This document shows positions 24,703 to 34,964 of a DNA stretch of 64,000 nt, piece after piece. The notes under the pieces are model-generated. The model saw only the letters and a list, made by a program, of their open reading frames with translations, searched no databases and was not told the origin of the DNA. A program made the translations under genes and the position numbers. The stretch's first letter is position 1; every line of letters begins with the position of its first letter. This stretch comes from Heterotrichella gracilis (taxonomy: Eukaryota > Sar > Xanthophyceae > Tribonematales > Xanthonemataceae). The stretch spans positions 1-64,000 of the forward strand of contig JAULBX010020632.1 in the NCBI GenBank assembly GCA_032358255.1, read 5' to 3'.

Positions 24703-27700
24703 CTACTTGAGGGTTGCTTTTGCACTCAGGTTGGGCTTGCCGCCGGGTGGTGCAGTGAACGCCACAGTGCCCTTGTAGGTTTTGCCCCCAACCTTTGCTG
24801 TGTACGAGTAGGTGCCGTAGTACCCCTTGAATGAAAACACCCCCTTTGCCAGGTTCACCCTTGATTTGCGTGAAATGGCTGTGGTGAAGGTCTGGGTGGT
24901 CAGCTTCTTCCACACCTTGGCAGCGGGCTTCTCCCTCCAGTCCTCTGCAAACATCCCGCACTTCTTGCACGCAGCGTCCTTGTCCCAGAAACCGTTGTGG
25001 AACACGCCCTTGACAGCCGGGGTTGAAAACAGCCAGGTGAGGTACTTCTCGTAGAAGGCAGCCACCACATCCTCGCAGTCGCCCCTGCCGTTTTTGTTAC
25101 ACAGGCCCTCAGCCGAGACACCTGCCCCCCCTGAGATGGGGTCTGCAACTGCAAAGGACGACATGTACAGGTCTGCCCCGGTGGACGCCAGCTGGCCAAT
25201 GCGGTAGCCAAAGGCCTTGGCTGTCAGGTTGTAGCCGATGGATATCAGCTTGACGGGGTAGTACTCGGGGCCAATGCTGTAGGGGGGGTCATTCCAGCCC
25301 ACCAGCTTGGCCACGCGGAAGAACTCGTCCATGGCGATGCACTTGACGGGCGCCCCCTTCTTCTTCATTGCGTTGGCCAGGTCCCGCACCTGCTCGTACT
25401 CCCCTGGGAAGGGAAGCCCTAAGGGCCTGCTGGTTGTAAGGAGGTGTGAACCCTGCACAGGAAAGGAACACGGCGGGTCAGGTATGGGTGCATGCCAATG
25501 AGAAGTCCATGGGCTGGGATAGTGTGCTGCTGGGAGCCCTAAGCGGCAATGGGCGGGTCATATTAACAGTGCACCAGCCAGACATATGAAACAGCCAGCC
25601 AGTATTATATTGCTTCTCAATACTAACAGGACCAAAAAAATATTTTGCATTTTCTTTTATATTTTTATGAATAAATGATATGGCCAGTTTTGTTTTACAA
25701 GCGGGGCATGCTCAGCAACATGGGCCAGCCCTTTGCCTCTGTAATCACGCATGTTGTGCTTGCTCACCAAGACTGCATGGATGACGCATAAACACGAATC
25801 CGCCCGCAGAGCCGACGCATATACAACCCCTACACCCTGCCACTCTGGTGAGGCTGGCGCACCTGGATGCAGTACTGCCCAGCAGCAAAGTCCGCCTGGG
25901 CCCACTTGAACGCGTCCACCGCAGTGGTCAGCTCCGCATGGCACTTCTTAACGGGCCCGTCGCGAGATGTCACCCCGTCAAAGATGGTCCACAGTGGGAT
26001 CTTGCTCTTGAACCACCCAATCTCCATGTTCAGCACGTTCTTCAGGGCAGTGGCATAGGCTTTGCATGACAGGGACCGGGTGTAGTGCTTGGCAAAGTTC
26101 CCCCCGTTCCCAAAGCTCTCAATTGAGCCCCGCAGCACCTTGGAGCCGTACTTGGCAAAGAAGGGGGTGTAGGCCTTGTCCAGCAATTTGGATACCTACA
26201 GCGTCACACAGCAGTATCATTAGCTGTTCACACCCCAATACCCAGTAAGGATGGAGTAAGCAAGTGAAAGCGTGCTCCTGTGAAACGCTTATAAGCCAAG
26301 GCTGAAACAGGCACGTTCGGCGATCGCCGCATGTGAAATCCCAATTGCTTACCCAGTTAGGCATGTTGAAATTGCCTTTCTTCTCAAAGGATGACCACTG
26401 CAGGTAGTTCTTGATGTAGATGGCGTTGAACTGCTTGCCCAAGATGTTCTCGTATTTCGGAACATCAGGCGTTGTTTTGAAAGCCATGTCGTGGTATGAA
26501 CTCTGAGTACCTGTGGAAATGTGAATGGGATTTAGGTTTAGTACAACGCCATTTCAGAATATATATTTATTCCCGTACTTTTTGGGGCGCTTCAGCATTG
26601 GAGTCAAACCAGGACTATTTACTAATACTTTGCTGCACCAGCTCTGCCCATTTTGTAACGTTGATGGCATTACCAAAGCAAAGGGAACCACTTGCAGACA
26701 AGTCTCCGCAATGCGCATGGGGTCGCAGGCAAGCCCAGTACTACAGGCCGCACGCAAAACTCCGCCGTAATCCAGCTCAGGCAAAGAATGCAATGTCACT
26801 ACCCTACAGGGTCCACAGATGCCACACAAGAACACACCACTGGTTTCCAGCTCGGCACCAAGCCCTAGGAAGGGTTGGCAGGTTCGGGGAGGCAGGGCAC
26901 CTACCCCAGAGGAACATGTGCTTCGTTAGCTTGAGGTCCAGGCTCTCCAGAGCACCCAGCGCCTTGCCATTCTTGTCCACAAACCCCAGCTTGAGGTTGC
27001 CCATGCGGTTCTGCTCAATGCGGGTTTTGATGCTCTGAGGGGTGCCCCAGTTGACATCGAGCTTCTTCTCCACCAGCTGAAAGTCGTCGTAGTACATGCG
27101 GGTGACCGCAAAGGAGATCTCCAGTGCAAAGTAGTAGTGCACCTCCTCCTCCGCCACCTCCTCGGGGATGTCCCAGTCCAGCAGCTCGTACTGTGCCCAC
27201 TTGGTGGTGAGCACGTAGGTGTTGGCACCGTACATCCAGGGCTCCTCTGTGTGGCGGGCAAGGGGGGGTTAGCAGGCAGGCTCAAGGGGAATGGTTTGGT
27301 TTTGTAAGCACACTAGGGGAGGAGGGCTGGCCAACTCATCCCCACACCCGGACGCGGCATCAGAGGAGGAACAGGTGGGTCAGGGGGACGGGTAAGGGGT
27401 GCGGAGGGAAGCAGGTGTGTGCCCGAACGGCACCTTTGCACAGACAGCAATTGATGGTGGAAAGGGAAGCCGTTGTTTGGTAGGCTTGGAGGTGGTGGTG
27501 TACCCAGGACACAGGTGCAACCGGTAGATTCCAGCACAACCAGTTTACAATTACCGGAAACGCGCAGGGCACCAGACAAGCATAGGACACCAGATACGCA
27601 GTAGGGCACAGCCTTCAGCACCCCAAACTCAACAATGCACTGCCACAAAATCCCAGCCTTTCAACCTACTTTTCAGCCCCTTGTATGATGTTACCCTGTA

Positions 27701-28987
27701 GATGTGCACACCAATCACTCCAGCATTTTCGTCGTCGGCACGCGCCCAAAACCTGAGGCCATACATCTTGGCCCTGCTCCATGTCATGACCGGAGACTTG
27801 ATTTGCAAGTACCAGTTCTGCCCCTTTGGAGGGATCCCGTAGACCACGGTTTCAATGCCGTAGCTTCCGCTATGAGCAGCACGGCGGGAGCGCGGGTAGT
27901 AGTCAAAGAACTCGTGGCGCTGCACAGGCCACAAAGACTGGTGAGATGGGGCTGGGCTGGCAACTGCTTGGGCCCGTGCGTGATCAAGATATCAGACAAG
28001 ACCCTGGCAGGGTTGACAGGGAGGCATATGCAGAAACCACACTTGAGAACAGGATCCCCAGCCAACCAAGTTGTCAGAAGGGTTTAGGGTTCACACCCAT
28101 AAGCGGGTGGCTGGCAAGGAGGGGCCACGTCACCCTGCCCAAATTGGGGTACTCTGGTCTAGTTAGAGGGGGTTTACATTTCCATACACCCCTTTGGGTC
28201 GATTATGTACAGTAACGTGCACGCAGGGGAATGCATTGGCCATGCCATGATAAAGACTAAATGCAACTCTGTGCAAGCCCTCCACACAGCAAACACCCCT
28301 CAGGCCTGGCATCGTGTCTAGGGTCTCCAGCTTTACCTCGTTCAAGATCTGGACGAAGAAGGGGTTGTACCCCGGCAAGTTCAAGCCCTTATCATCTTCG
28401 CAGGTGGGGCACGTCTCGATGATGGCAATATCATCAATATCCAAGATGGAGCCCGCCTTGTTGGACATGAAGCTGAAGCTGAGGGTACGCTCAGCCGTAG
28501 CGTTTATGTAAAAACTTCTCTCATAGAACCGCCAGTCCTTGACCAACAGAAAAGCATACGATTTGGTTTGATCATTGAAGCCGCTGTTGCTGATGAGAAA
28601 GTTGAGGCGGAAGGCAGCTGGCGCTGACAAGGGCGCGCGGGCATAGAACTGCAGGGTGTAGTAGTAGCCTGGCTTGGCCTCAAATTTCTGTGTGCACAAA
28701 AACCTTGCGCGGCTCTGCGCACCGCCCACGTCAGTTTGAAGAACCGTGATCCGGGCCCCAGAGTTGCCATAGTGGGCAGCATCTGCGGATGCCAGGTCCA
28801 GGCTAGCCGCCCCCTTGAAGCTGCTGAACTTCCTCCAGATGAAGGGTCTGGTTGCCTCCGACTCAAAGGTGACGTTCAGCTTGACGAGCTGTGCCAGGGG
28901 TTTGGAGTGGGCTGCTGGGAGGGTGATGGCCAGGAGGAGGAAGAGGACAGACAGGGTGGGGGCGCACAGGCACCACCGGCCTGCCAT
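24703..28987 (-). CDS. Plant-type CBM-CBM-GH10 xylanase homologue, probably catalytically dead
   Basis: Six exons (28987-28337, 27919-27670, 27246-26905, 26510-26353, 26195-25863, 25452-24703) keep frame throughout and give 827 residues. The ATG at 28985-28987 is the first of the frame. Residues 1-28 are a signal peptide (LSVLFLLLAITLPAAHS). Two CBM4_9/CBM22-like beta-sandwich modules follow (~34-200 and ~218-400), then a GH10-like barrel (~405-735), and a short tail (~740-827) like the beta-rich C-terminus of plant GH10 enzymes. The alignment of FKSKIPLWTIFDGV and IGQLASTGADLYMSSFAV with canonical WDVxNE and LGLPIWLTEVDV puts Gly541 and Ser677 where the acid/base and nucleophile glutamates should be. 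RGH is RGS and ENEMKW is KNYLQW. It is secreted and probably binds wall xylan or a related glycan without cutting it. The acceptor of the last exon could also be at 25412. Confidence 0.92.
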
Positions 28988-29064
28988 GGTGGGCAGGTGG
29001 GGGCCACGCTTGGAGGTGGGGGGCAGCAGGTGAAGGCGAGCCAGAGGCACCTGGGGAGACAAGG

Positions 29065-31240
29065 TGGGGTTGTCAGAGTAAAACCTTTATAAAGGCTTGC
29101 ATGCAGAGGTGGGTGACTTGCCACTAGTACTGACAACCAACCAGTGAAAAGGTCGGGTTGGTGCTTTTGTAGAGCATGCACCTTCAGGCCCATGCTGGAA
29201 GTGCCCAGTGCAATGTCTGGGCCAGTGGGCTTGGCATACAAACCAGCACAACCTGCAAACCTGTGTCTGTGTAGTTTGCAGATGAAGAGTTGGCTGGCTG
29301 GATACAAAGTACCGGACTTGCTAGGGAGAATATTTGAGGCAGAAACTGGCCATGACCGTGATGCACTTTGTGTGTAATGCATGGGCATTGTCAGTGCCGA
29401 AAAAGGCGCACTCGGCGGCCGTATTTGCAAGAGCTTTGAAGGAAAACGGCAGCAGGTTCCACCTGCTCGAGGCTGACGGGATGCAGCGGCGTCGTTACGC
29501 CTGGCGTTCCTGACTGGGTGCCTTGCCAGTGCCCACCTGGCATGCAACACCTGGCATGCAACACCTGGCAGATAGTCCTCCCCGAGATGCAACGTACTAG
29601 CTACTCACGCATGGATAGCAACCTGGTGTCACTGAGAGTGGACAGGCCACAACCCGTGAGGCCAGGCCAAAACACGTTGGTTTCGTTCAGCATGCAACGT
29701 GGCATACCCGATCTTTCCGTGCCACACGCAACTGTGCGCTTCAATGAGACTATCGTACCAAGGTGCACCTACGATGCAACCTAACAGCTCCACTATGCGT
29801 CGTCAATCGCCGCGCGATGGCAAAAGGAACCCGAGCCAGGTGGGGATTGTGGGGACATGGAGAACGAAACGAAAGGCAACCACCTCATGCGTAGGTGCTT
29901 GAAAGAGCACTAGGACAAACAAAACCAGGCAGTATCGACCTATCGTTGTTGGCAGCGCACCCACCTCACCACAACCGGTGCGCCCACGACGAAGTGCCCA
30001 CAACGTGCTATAGGGTGGGCAGAAGAAGGACGCAGAACGCCAGCCTCGAACAGCGCTCTTCCTGTACACCTGTGGCGGCTCTCAAGTAGTACTCTGCTCG
30101 ATGGTGTTTCAGTAATCCCAGTGTGCTACTCAGTCTGTTGTACACCTGTTTAAAGCTGTGTTGATGGGCAGCGGGGTGTTTAAAGCTATCTTGATTGCCA
30201 ACCTGGCCAGCGAGCCACTTGAAGTGGTGCCGCGCACGTGCACAGAAACCCTAAACCTTAAACCCTCGCTGCGTCTGGAAACCGTTTGTGGACTTTCGCC
30301 TGACTGAAAAGACCGCAAATTAGGCACTTTGGCGGTGCTTTTATATTACCCATCAGCCCTGATTACCCATTCAGAGGGACACATGCTAATGACACATACG
30401 CTAGAAGCCAGCACCCCAAACGGGCAGCTGGGAGGTCTAAGACAAGTGCGCCCCCCTGAATCTGTGGAGCCTCCACAGAATGCGCTTCATGCATTGCACA
30501 TGCCACAATTGTCATGCCTTGGTTTAGTCCTCAAAAGTATACCACTACCTGGCGCATTGGCCCGGACCGTCAGTCAAGCAAAGAATTTAATTCAGTTGGC
30601 TGTTGAAGTGAACTTCAGTGCAAGTCAAACAACGAAAATTCTTTATGGAATCATCAAGGCAAAAACGCAGCTGGCAGTGTAGTTGCATCCCTTATTGCAA
30701 GTTGGGGTGGTGAAGGCAAATCGTTTCCTTCACAGCTCTAGCAACATCAAGCACTCCGTCACACTAAGGACGTACGCAAGGCAGTGCGCCAGCTCAACAA
30801 TTGGTGACCCTCTCCACCATGCAACCCTGACCATGATGGCCACATGCTATTTTGAGTTGAAGGCAGGTAATACCCTAAACATATACTATACGAAACTGCT
30901 GGTAATGTCCTAAATACTGCTGACAGCAGAGAGACAATAGACAATCAGTGTACATATTCCAGGAAATAAAAAAGGGGACTTGAAACAACTTCGGATGACA
31001 AAAACATTAAGGTAGCTGAGGCAGGTGTGAAGTAAAAAAAGTGAAAAGGTAGGTCACGCTTGGCAAAAACACTGCTATTTGTTCTCCATAGCACACAGTA
31101 CCCGCATGGCATGCAATACTTGAGTCTGAGGGACTCAACCTGATGGGAATCAGGGAATCGCCCAATGCCACCCAGTCTGCGCTGCATCCCCTAAGTGTAA
31201 TGCCCCCGTATCATTGCTCTTGGCCCCATGCCCAAGCAGC
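29065..31240. other. Intergenic between GH10-like and GT92-like genes
   Basis: I saw no supported exon. A short direct repeat of CACCTGGCATGCAA lies near 29535-29570, and a weak CCCTAAA-like block lies at 30247-30267. The 117-codon ORF at 30329-30682 has no recognisable domain. Confidence 0.4.
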
Positions 31241-31242
31241 TT

Positions 31243-33280
31243 TTAAAAGTGAACAATGTACCCACAGCTTGTTGCATTTCTGGCAACGTGGGTTGTGAAA
31301 TGAAGGGGAGTGTCGTTCCTCAGCCAAGCATGGTGCACCGATACCACCCCCGCGATATGCTCAGGGCGTATCAGCGGTTTGGGCCTTTTGAGTGTGAAGC
31401 CATCGGTGATGTTGAACATGCGGTAAAACTCCAACTCATGATACGACACTGAGCTGACCACAGCAGCAGCGTGACGTGCACAGGTCTTCCAAACGCGCTG
31501 CAAACAAGTTGTGCTTTCGCATACAGTTGCATGGCTGCTCAAGCATGGTGATTGCGATTTCTTGTCTGATTGTGCTTCTGTTGGCTGTGCCATGCCCTCA
31601 AGGGGAAACTTCATGTCATAGAACAACCTCATATCCATGTAGGGATTGGCGTACTCTGGAGTGAAGGCGTTGATCCGAGGTAGATCAGACGCTCCTGTGT
31701 TGTGGAAGCATCCACCTTGCGCAAACAAATCTACCACGCTGTTGAAGTGTAACATATCGGTACATATGTTACGAGAATTCAATCCAAGACGCCCTTTTGC
31801 TGAATGTTACATTGGTTTCAGACACGGTTGCGACCCAGGAGGTCTCAGGTTCGAATCCCGCCGGGATCGAAATCGGGTTTTCCCGCCGTTTTTTCTGCTT
31901 CCGCTCGAAACTTTCACCCCATTAGTTCAGTTTCAGCAAACAGGTGGGCTACTCGTACAGAATTACGGGGGAGGTTGCGCAGCTCTGTTGGGAGGGGGGA
32001 GGAGATTCCCAATCCAACACGCCCTTTTGCTGAATGTTACATGAAGGGCACATTGGTGGCGAAAATCTCGTCAATATCCTGAGCAATGATGATGGCATTT
32101 GCGCCATACATTGCGAGCGTGTGATATGTGTTTTGCACCTCTTGGTCGTCAAATCCTGAAAACCAAGTTGCACAATGCGTTTCAGTTAATGAGTAAGGAT
32201 TTTTGTGAAATTTTATCATGCTTCAGCAAAGGATCAACAAGGGTGACTCAATGGCCTGACTTGTTGCGGTAGCTTACCGGCGCCCGTGAGCCTGATGCGC
32301 GAGGGGTCCACGATTGGCACATCATCCTGCAATAACAACAGCTGCAACCATCCTGACTTGACCAGGCGCTTTGAAATAGGGTGCGCCGCAACTGTGTCCA
32401 CCTGCCCAGGGCGGAGCGTCATCAATGCGCCCGAAAAGCCCAAGCGCATGTGGTACATCAAGTTCAACTCCAGCGCCTGCAGGCTCACTGTGTTGAGATG
32501 AGCATTTGCCAAGTCTTTGAATGTGACTGCTTTGTAGCTGAGGTATACTGATGACGGAGGCTTGCCGTGCACTGCCACAAGGAGGTTGTCTGCTTTGTGG
32601 TGGCTGCAATAGTCCATACCCACTGACATGAGGCCCTGATAGAGCCACAGGGGTGCCACTCTCGTCCATGACTTGCAGCAGCCAGTGGTGTGATGTGCTG
32701 TTTTCTGGATCAATATCTAGCGACAGGAAAGTGGGTGTGACGCGCTGATGTACAAGGGCCCAGGTGTCGCGGGACATTTGATGGAATGGATATGAGAGGC
32801 GTTTGACGGGATCCACAATCCGGATGTCAGGCTTCCAGGAGGTGAGTTCTGAGCTGACCCAGTGGTTGGGCTTGCCAAGAATTGGCTGGTTTTGACGAAT
32901 GTAGTAGTAGCCCCTTAGCCACGTGTTTCTGGAGGCACCGCACGAACGAACATGGAAGCACCGTAAGCAAACATGAAGCAGTACAGTGTGGTTGACAGTC
33001 ACATCTTCTCGGTGCACCACCGCTGATCCTAGGAGTTTGAACTCCTGAATGGCCAGGTCCTGTTGGAGGGGTTTGCCAAGTTTAGTAAGTGACGAGGAAA
33101 ATTGTGAGCACTAAGTGTGTTGCAATCTAATAGTGAGTGTGCCCACCTGTGGGGTCTTGTAAAAGGGCCGTTCAGTGAAGCGGCAGAGGTGTGTGTGATG
33201 GCGGGCAACATCAGGATGGTAAGAAGTAGCATCGCTAGGGATGGCGAGATCGGAGGAGATTGGGGGGGCATGGTTGGCAA
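31243..33280 (-). CDS. GT92-family glycosyltransferase-like (galactan-synthase type)
   Basis: Secure 3' exons are ~32650-32278, 32155-32041 and 31738-31243, which join in phase and end in TAA. They carry LELNLMYHMRLGF, the metal-binding DxD in IIIAQDIDEIF, and later LIRPEHIAGVVSVHHAWL with a C-terminal HF. Together these resemble the GT92 (formerly DUF23) family, whose plant members are Golgi beta-1,4-galactan synthases. Upstream, an exon from 33059 (DLAIQEFKLLGSAVVHREDV onward) is open for over 130 codons. A candidate first exon near 33280-33160 has a hydrophobic start (SLAMLLLTILMLPAITHTSA). The reading frame changes near 32650, so either an unplaced intron or a frameshift lies there. The 302-base last intron holds a SINE-like insertion. 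I am fairly sure of the family and unsure of the 5' half. Confidence 0.7.
31780..32042 (+). mobile_element. SINE-like tRNA-derived insertion with 33-bp target duplication
   Basis: A 197-base insert (31813-32009) lies between direct repeats at 31780-31812 and 32010-32042 that differ at one of 33 positions. The insert begins with a box A-like TGGTTTCAGACACGG. About 30 bases on comes a perfect box B, GGTTCGAATCC (near 31849-31859), inside a T-arm-like AGGTTCGAATCCCGCC. This is the layout of a tRNA-derived SINE head. The 3' part is not A-rich. The insert lies in an intron of the GT92-like gene, opposite to its transcription. Without the insert and one repeat copy the intron would be about 72 bases. 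Confidence 0.75.
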
Positions 33281-33299
33281 CTGCTTGGTGGTGTCGGAG

Positions 33300-33942
33300 A
33301 CCTGGAACCAGTGCAAAGGGGGGTGTTGTGATCTAAGCTTGCCTGCACTATTGGGTACTACCTTATGCACTATTGGGTATTACCATAGCTGACCAATTGC
33401 CTTTATATCGTCTTCATATGCACATGGTTCAGCGCGACTAATATCCCTGGTATATGCTGGGCTGCTTCATGCAGCACCACATGCTCCGGTACATATGCAT
33501 ATGGGCATGCCCAGGCAGGCCCAAGGGTACCCGTCACGGTGTGTTGTGTGCTGGAGTGGGATAGTCCTTCGCGCTGTGCAACATTGAAGAACCCAACCGC
33601 ACAGTTTTCGTGTTACCTCACATACTCCAACCAAGTTACCGTCCAGAGGCGATGTCCCAAAACATAGTTGTCACCGGTAAGTGTCAGGAACCTGTCCTCG
33701 CCCTTCGATACAACGGCTGGCCATGCCACTCGCCGGGCTTCCACCGGCAAAGGGTGGAAGAACATCACAGCATCTGACACGATAATTGCAAGAAATTCGA
33801 GCGTGTACAGCGTCAGTCGGTCGAACGAAGCCGAACACTGACAGTCACGCACGCACCCAATAGGTAAGCTGGTATTTGTCTACGCCAGGAGTACGTCTGT
33901 ATTCCTGCAACGGATGTGAAGATCATCTGCGGTCAACTCAGC
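33300..33942. other. Flank between GT92-like gene and transposon
   Basis: A 79-codon minus-strand frame at 33613-33852 could be a further 5' exon of the GT92-like gene or chance. I recognise no motif. The stretch ends at the outer edge of the large inverted-repeat element. Confidence 0.35.
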
Positions 33943-34029
33943 ATCCACGGCGGACAGGTTTTGGTCCCTGGCGGACGGCGGACCCAATTTGGCGTACTGG
34001 GCGAACTCAGGCGGACTGGCGGACTCGTA

Positions 34030-34090
34030 ATTTACAGAGTTAATATAATAATAAATAATAATAATAAATAATAATAAATATTAAATATCA
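34030..34090. repeat. AT-rich (AATAATA)n microsatellite
   Basis: A run of TAA/ATA units lies just inside the outer left end of the transposon. It marks the start of a stretch (to about 34540) without counterpart at the right end. Confidence 0.7.
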
Positions 34091-34634
34091 AATCATTTCA
34101 AAACAGCAAAACAAATGAGTTTTCAACAGCCCAGTGCAGGGCAACAGAGTAATTGGTCCCCAACAATCAACAGTAGCCAACAAAATTCAAGGCGAGCACA
34201 CACGCTGACACCCAACACCACACCACTCCCGTAAGGAAGGAGTGCAGTGAGGGGACCATCGTGTGCATTGCACTTGCCAGGTCGCGGCTTGCCCAGTGCG
34301 ATAAAGGAGCTATTACAGGCTAGACGATGCAGCCTGCAGTGTTCACCATGCCGGGCAAAAGCAAAGCCAAGGGCTGCATACCAAGTCACCGTGCTGAGGG
34401 AAATAGCTCAACTCTATAGAGTTATAAGCTGTCGAGCTCAACTCTTAGCTGTCTTTTGTACAAGTTTACTCCTATGCATGCATGCAAGAGGCGGCCAGAG
34501 CCCTGAGGGCCCCCCCGTTCGCACCAATGTAGTACTCCCCCTGCTGGGCGGACTAGTCCGCCCGGCTCGAACGATATGGGTTCTAGTCGCGTTTCAGGTG
34601 ATGCTCAACCTTGAACATCACCGTCGGACGATTG

Positions 34635-34800
34635 AAATACGTCCGACGATCGTTCGGATCTTTGGTGCTGACGTGGAATAATCGACCGACGATCCGACCG
34701 GTGATTGTCAAGATTGATTGCCAATCAGTTGGTAATCAAACTGGCAATCAACTGGCAATCAACTGGCAATCAGCTTGGAAATCAATCTTGGCAATCAACT
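34635..34800. repeat. Left subterminal repeat arrays of the transposon
   Basis: There are two arrays. At 34620-34705 CCGACGAT or its relatives recur (CGTCGGACGATT, GTCCGACGATCG, ACCGACGATCCG). At 34712-34800 about seven units of the type TGGCAATCAAC lie head to tail. The second array recurs in inverted orientation at the right end. Subterminal arrays like this are usual transposase-binding sites. Confidence 0.7.
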
Positions 34801-34964
34801 TTAAACCCTATTAGGTTAAAACCCTGGCGGCTATGCATGCAATTGTTAATTAACGACTGCCCTTTTGCGCAAAAGCAACTTGTTGGGACCCTCAAACCCT
34901 TTATACAGCAGAGTCGTAAACGTAGCTCGTTCGTATACGCTCTTGCCGCACGAGGGACTGGCCC

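Noticed and set aside
31845-31865. A tRNA gene suggested by the box B GGTTCGAATCC
   Set aside because: No acceptor stem or anticodon arm could be folded, and the target duplication shows it is part of a SINE-like insert.
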